Assembly: GCA_002786025.1 (NCBI GenBank)
Contig: NHNW01000001.1
Span: 1 to 64,000, forward strand
DNA from: Zasmidium citrigriseum
Taxonomy: Eukaryota > Ascomycota > Dothideomycetes > Mycosphaerellales > Mycosphaerellaceae
Length of the DNA: 64,000 nucleotides
Direction of reading: 5' to 3'
Positions 63,914-64,000 of the stretch are shown one piece after another (positions within the stretch are counted from its first letter, which is position 1; each line of letters opens with the position of its first letter). The notes under the pieces are model-generated. The model searched no databases. It saw only the letters and a list, made by a program, of their open reading frames with translations, and had not been told where the DNA came from. Both the position numbers and the translations under genes were made by a program.

Positions 63914-64000
63914 AGAGTTAATATACTATAGTTACTTTATAAAGAGTAGCTACTAAGAGTCTAGCCTAGGAAATAATAACTATATATAATTCTCTATAGG

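Larger units (their letters stand above)
60020..64000. repeat. Second RIP-destroyed island
   Basis: Nearly 4 kb almost free of CA and TG (rare exceptions near 60592 and 62891), TA-rich, still containing CG. It has the same saturation RIP signature as the left arm. It continues past the window edge. One stretch (about 61230-61710, plus strand) reads as a Ser/Thr/Asp/Gln-rich frame with an Asp run and poly-Thr if TAG/TAA are read as former Gln/Trp codons. This suggests a former gene or gag-like element but does not identify it. The island also contains imperfect direct repeats, hairpins and a 42-bp minisatellite listed separately. Confidence 0.9.

Overview
The window is the end of a filamentous ascomycete chromosome. 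It opens with 19 perfect CCCTAA repeats. Genes are interrupted by short introns of about 46-75 nt, and both flanks carry an extreme form of repeat-induced point mutation (RIP, CpA to TpA on both strands). The gene repertoire (Zn2Cys6 factor, Dal5-type transporter, UvsD/Rad26, GT31, small cysteine-rich secreted proteins) fits Dothideomycetes, perhaps Mycosphaerellales. That placement is an inference from style, not a database match.

Layout. 1-115 telomere. 116 to about 5.6 kb is RIP-destroyed DNA almost without CA, TG or ATG. The RIP front cuts into a KRE2/MNT1-type mannosyltransferase gene (5.56-6.67 kb): the 5' third is intact and the rest is full of RIP stops. From 6.7 to 59.7 kb lies a gene island with normal composition. 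About 60.02-64.0 kb is a second RIP island with minisatellites, hairpins and direct repeats.

Gene island. 7.1-13.2 kb: membrane acyltransferase, a small conserved protein, and a divergent 2OG-Fe(II) oxygenase / MFS transporter pair. 13.2-30.6 kb: four giant or large proteins of 594, 1432, 1701 and 1209 aa plus a four-TM claudin-like protein. The 1701-aa protein carries a DUF6603 region, and two of the others have motifs I remember from uncharacterised bacterial proteins. This 17-kb block is my best candidate for an undescribed multi-protein system, possibly acquired from bacteria. 31.7-36.0 kb: an NTF2-like protein, two tandem four-exon six-cysteine secreted paralogs, and a GT31-like glycosyltransferase. 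36.2-46.9 kb: a Zn2Cys6 regulator divergent from a class III CoA-transferase, an unknown protein, a second NTF2-like protein, a secreted PHP-domain protein and a 3-hydroxyisobutyrate-dehydrogenase-like enzyme. Five arrays of a 12-bp repeat lie in the gaps of the stretch from 40.8 to 47.7 kb. 47.8-59.7 kb is housekeeping: UvsD/Rad26 (ATRIP), CDP-DAG synthase, glycogen phosphorylase, a C2H2 protein, a WW-domain protein and an epoxide hydrolase.

How the genes may work together. The DUF6603 block is built from two divergent pairs plus a tandem pair, which suggests co-expression of one cytosolic assembly. The TF/CoA-transferase/dehydrogenase stretch looks like a small acyl-CoA or branched-acid catabolic neighbourhood. 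All splice models were read by eye and checked for frame and GT/GC-AG borders.
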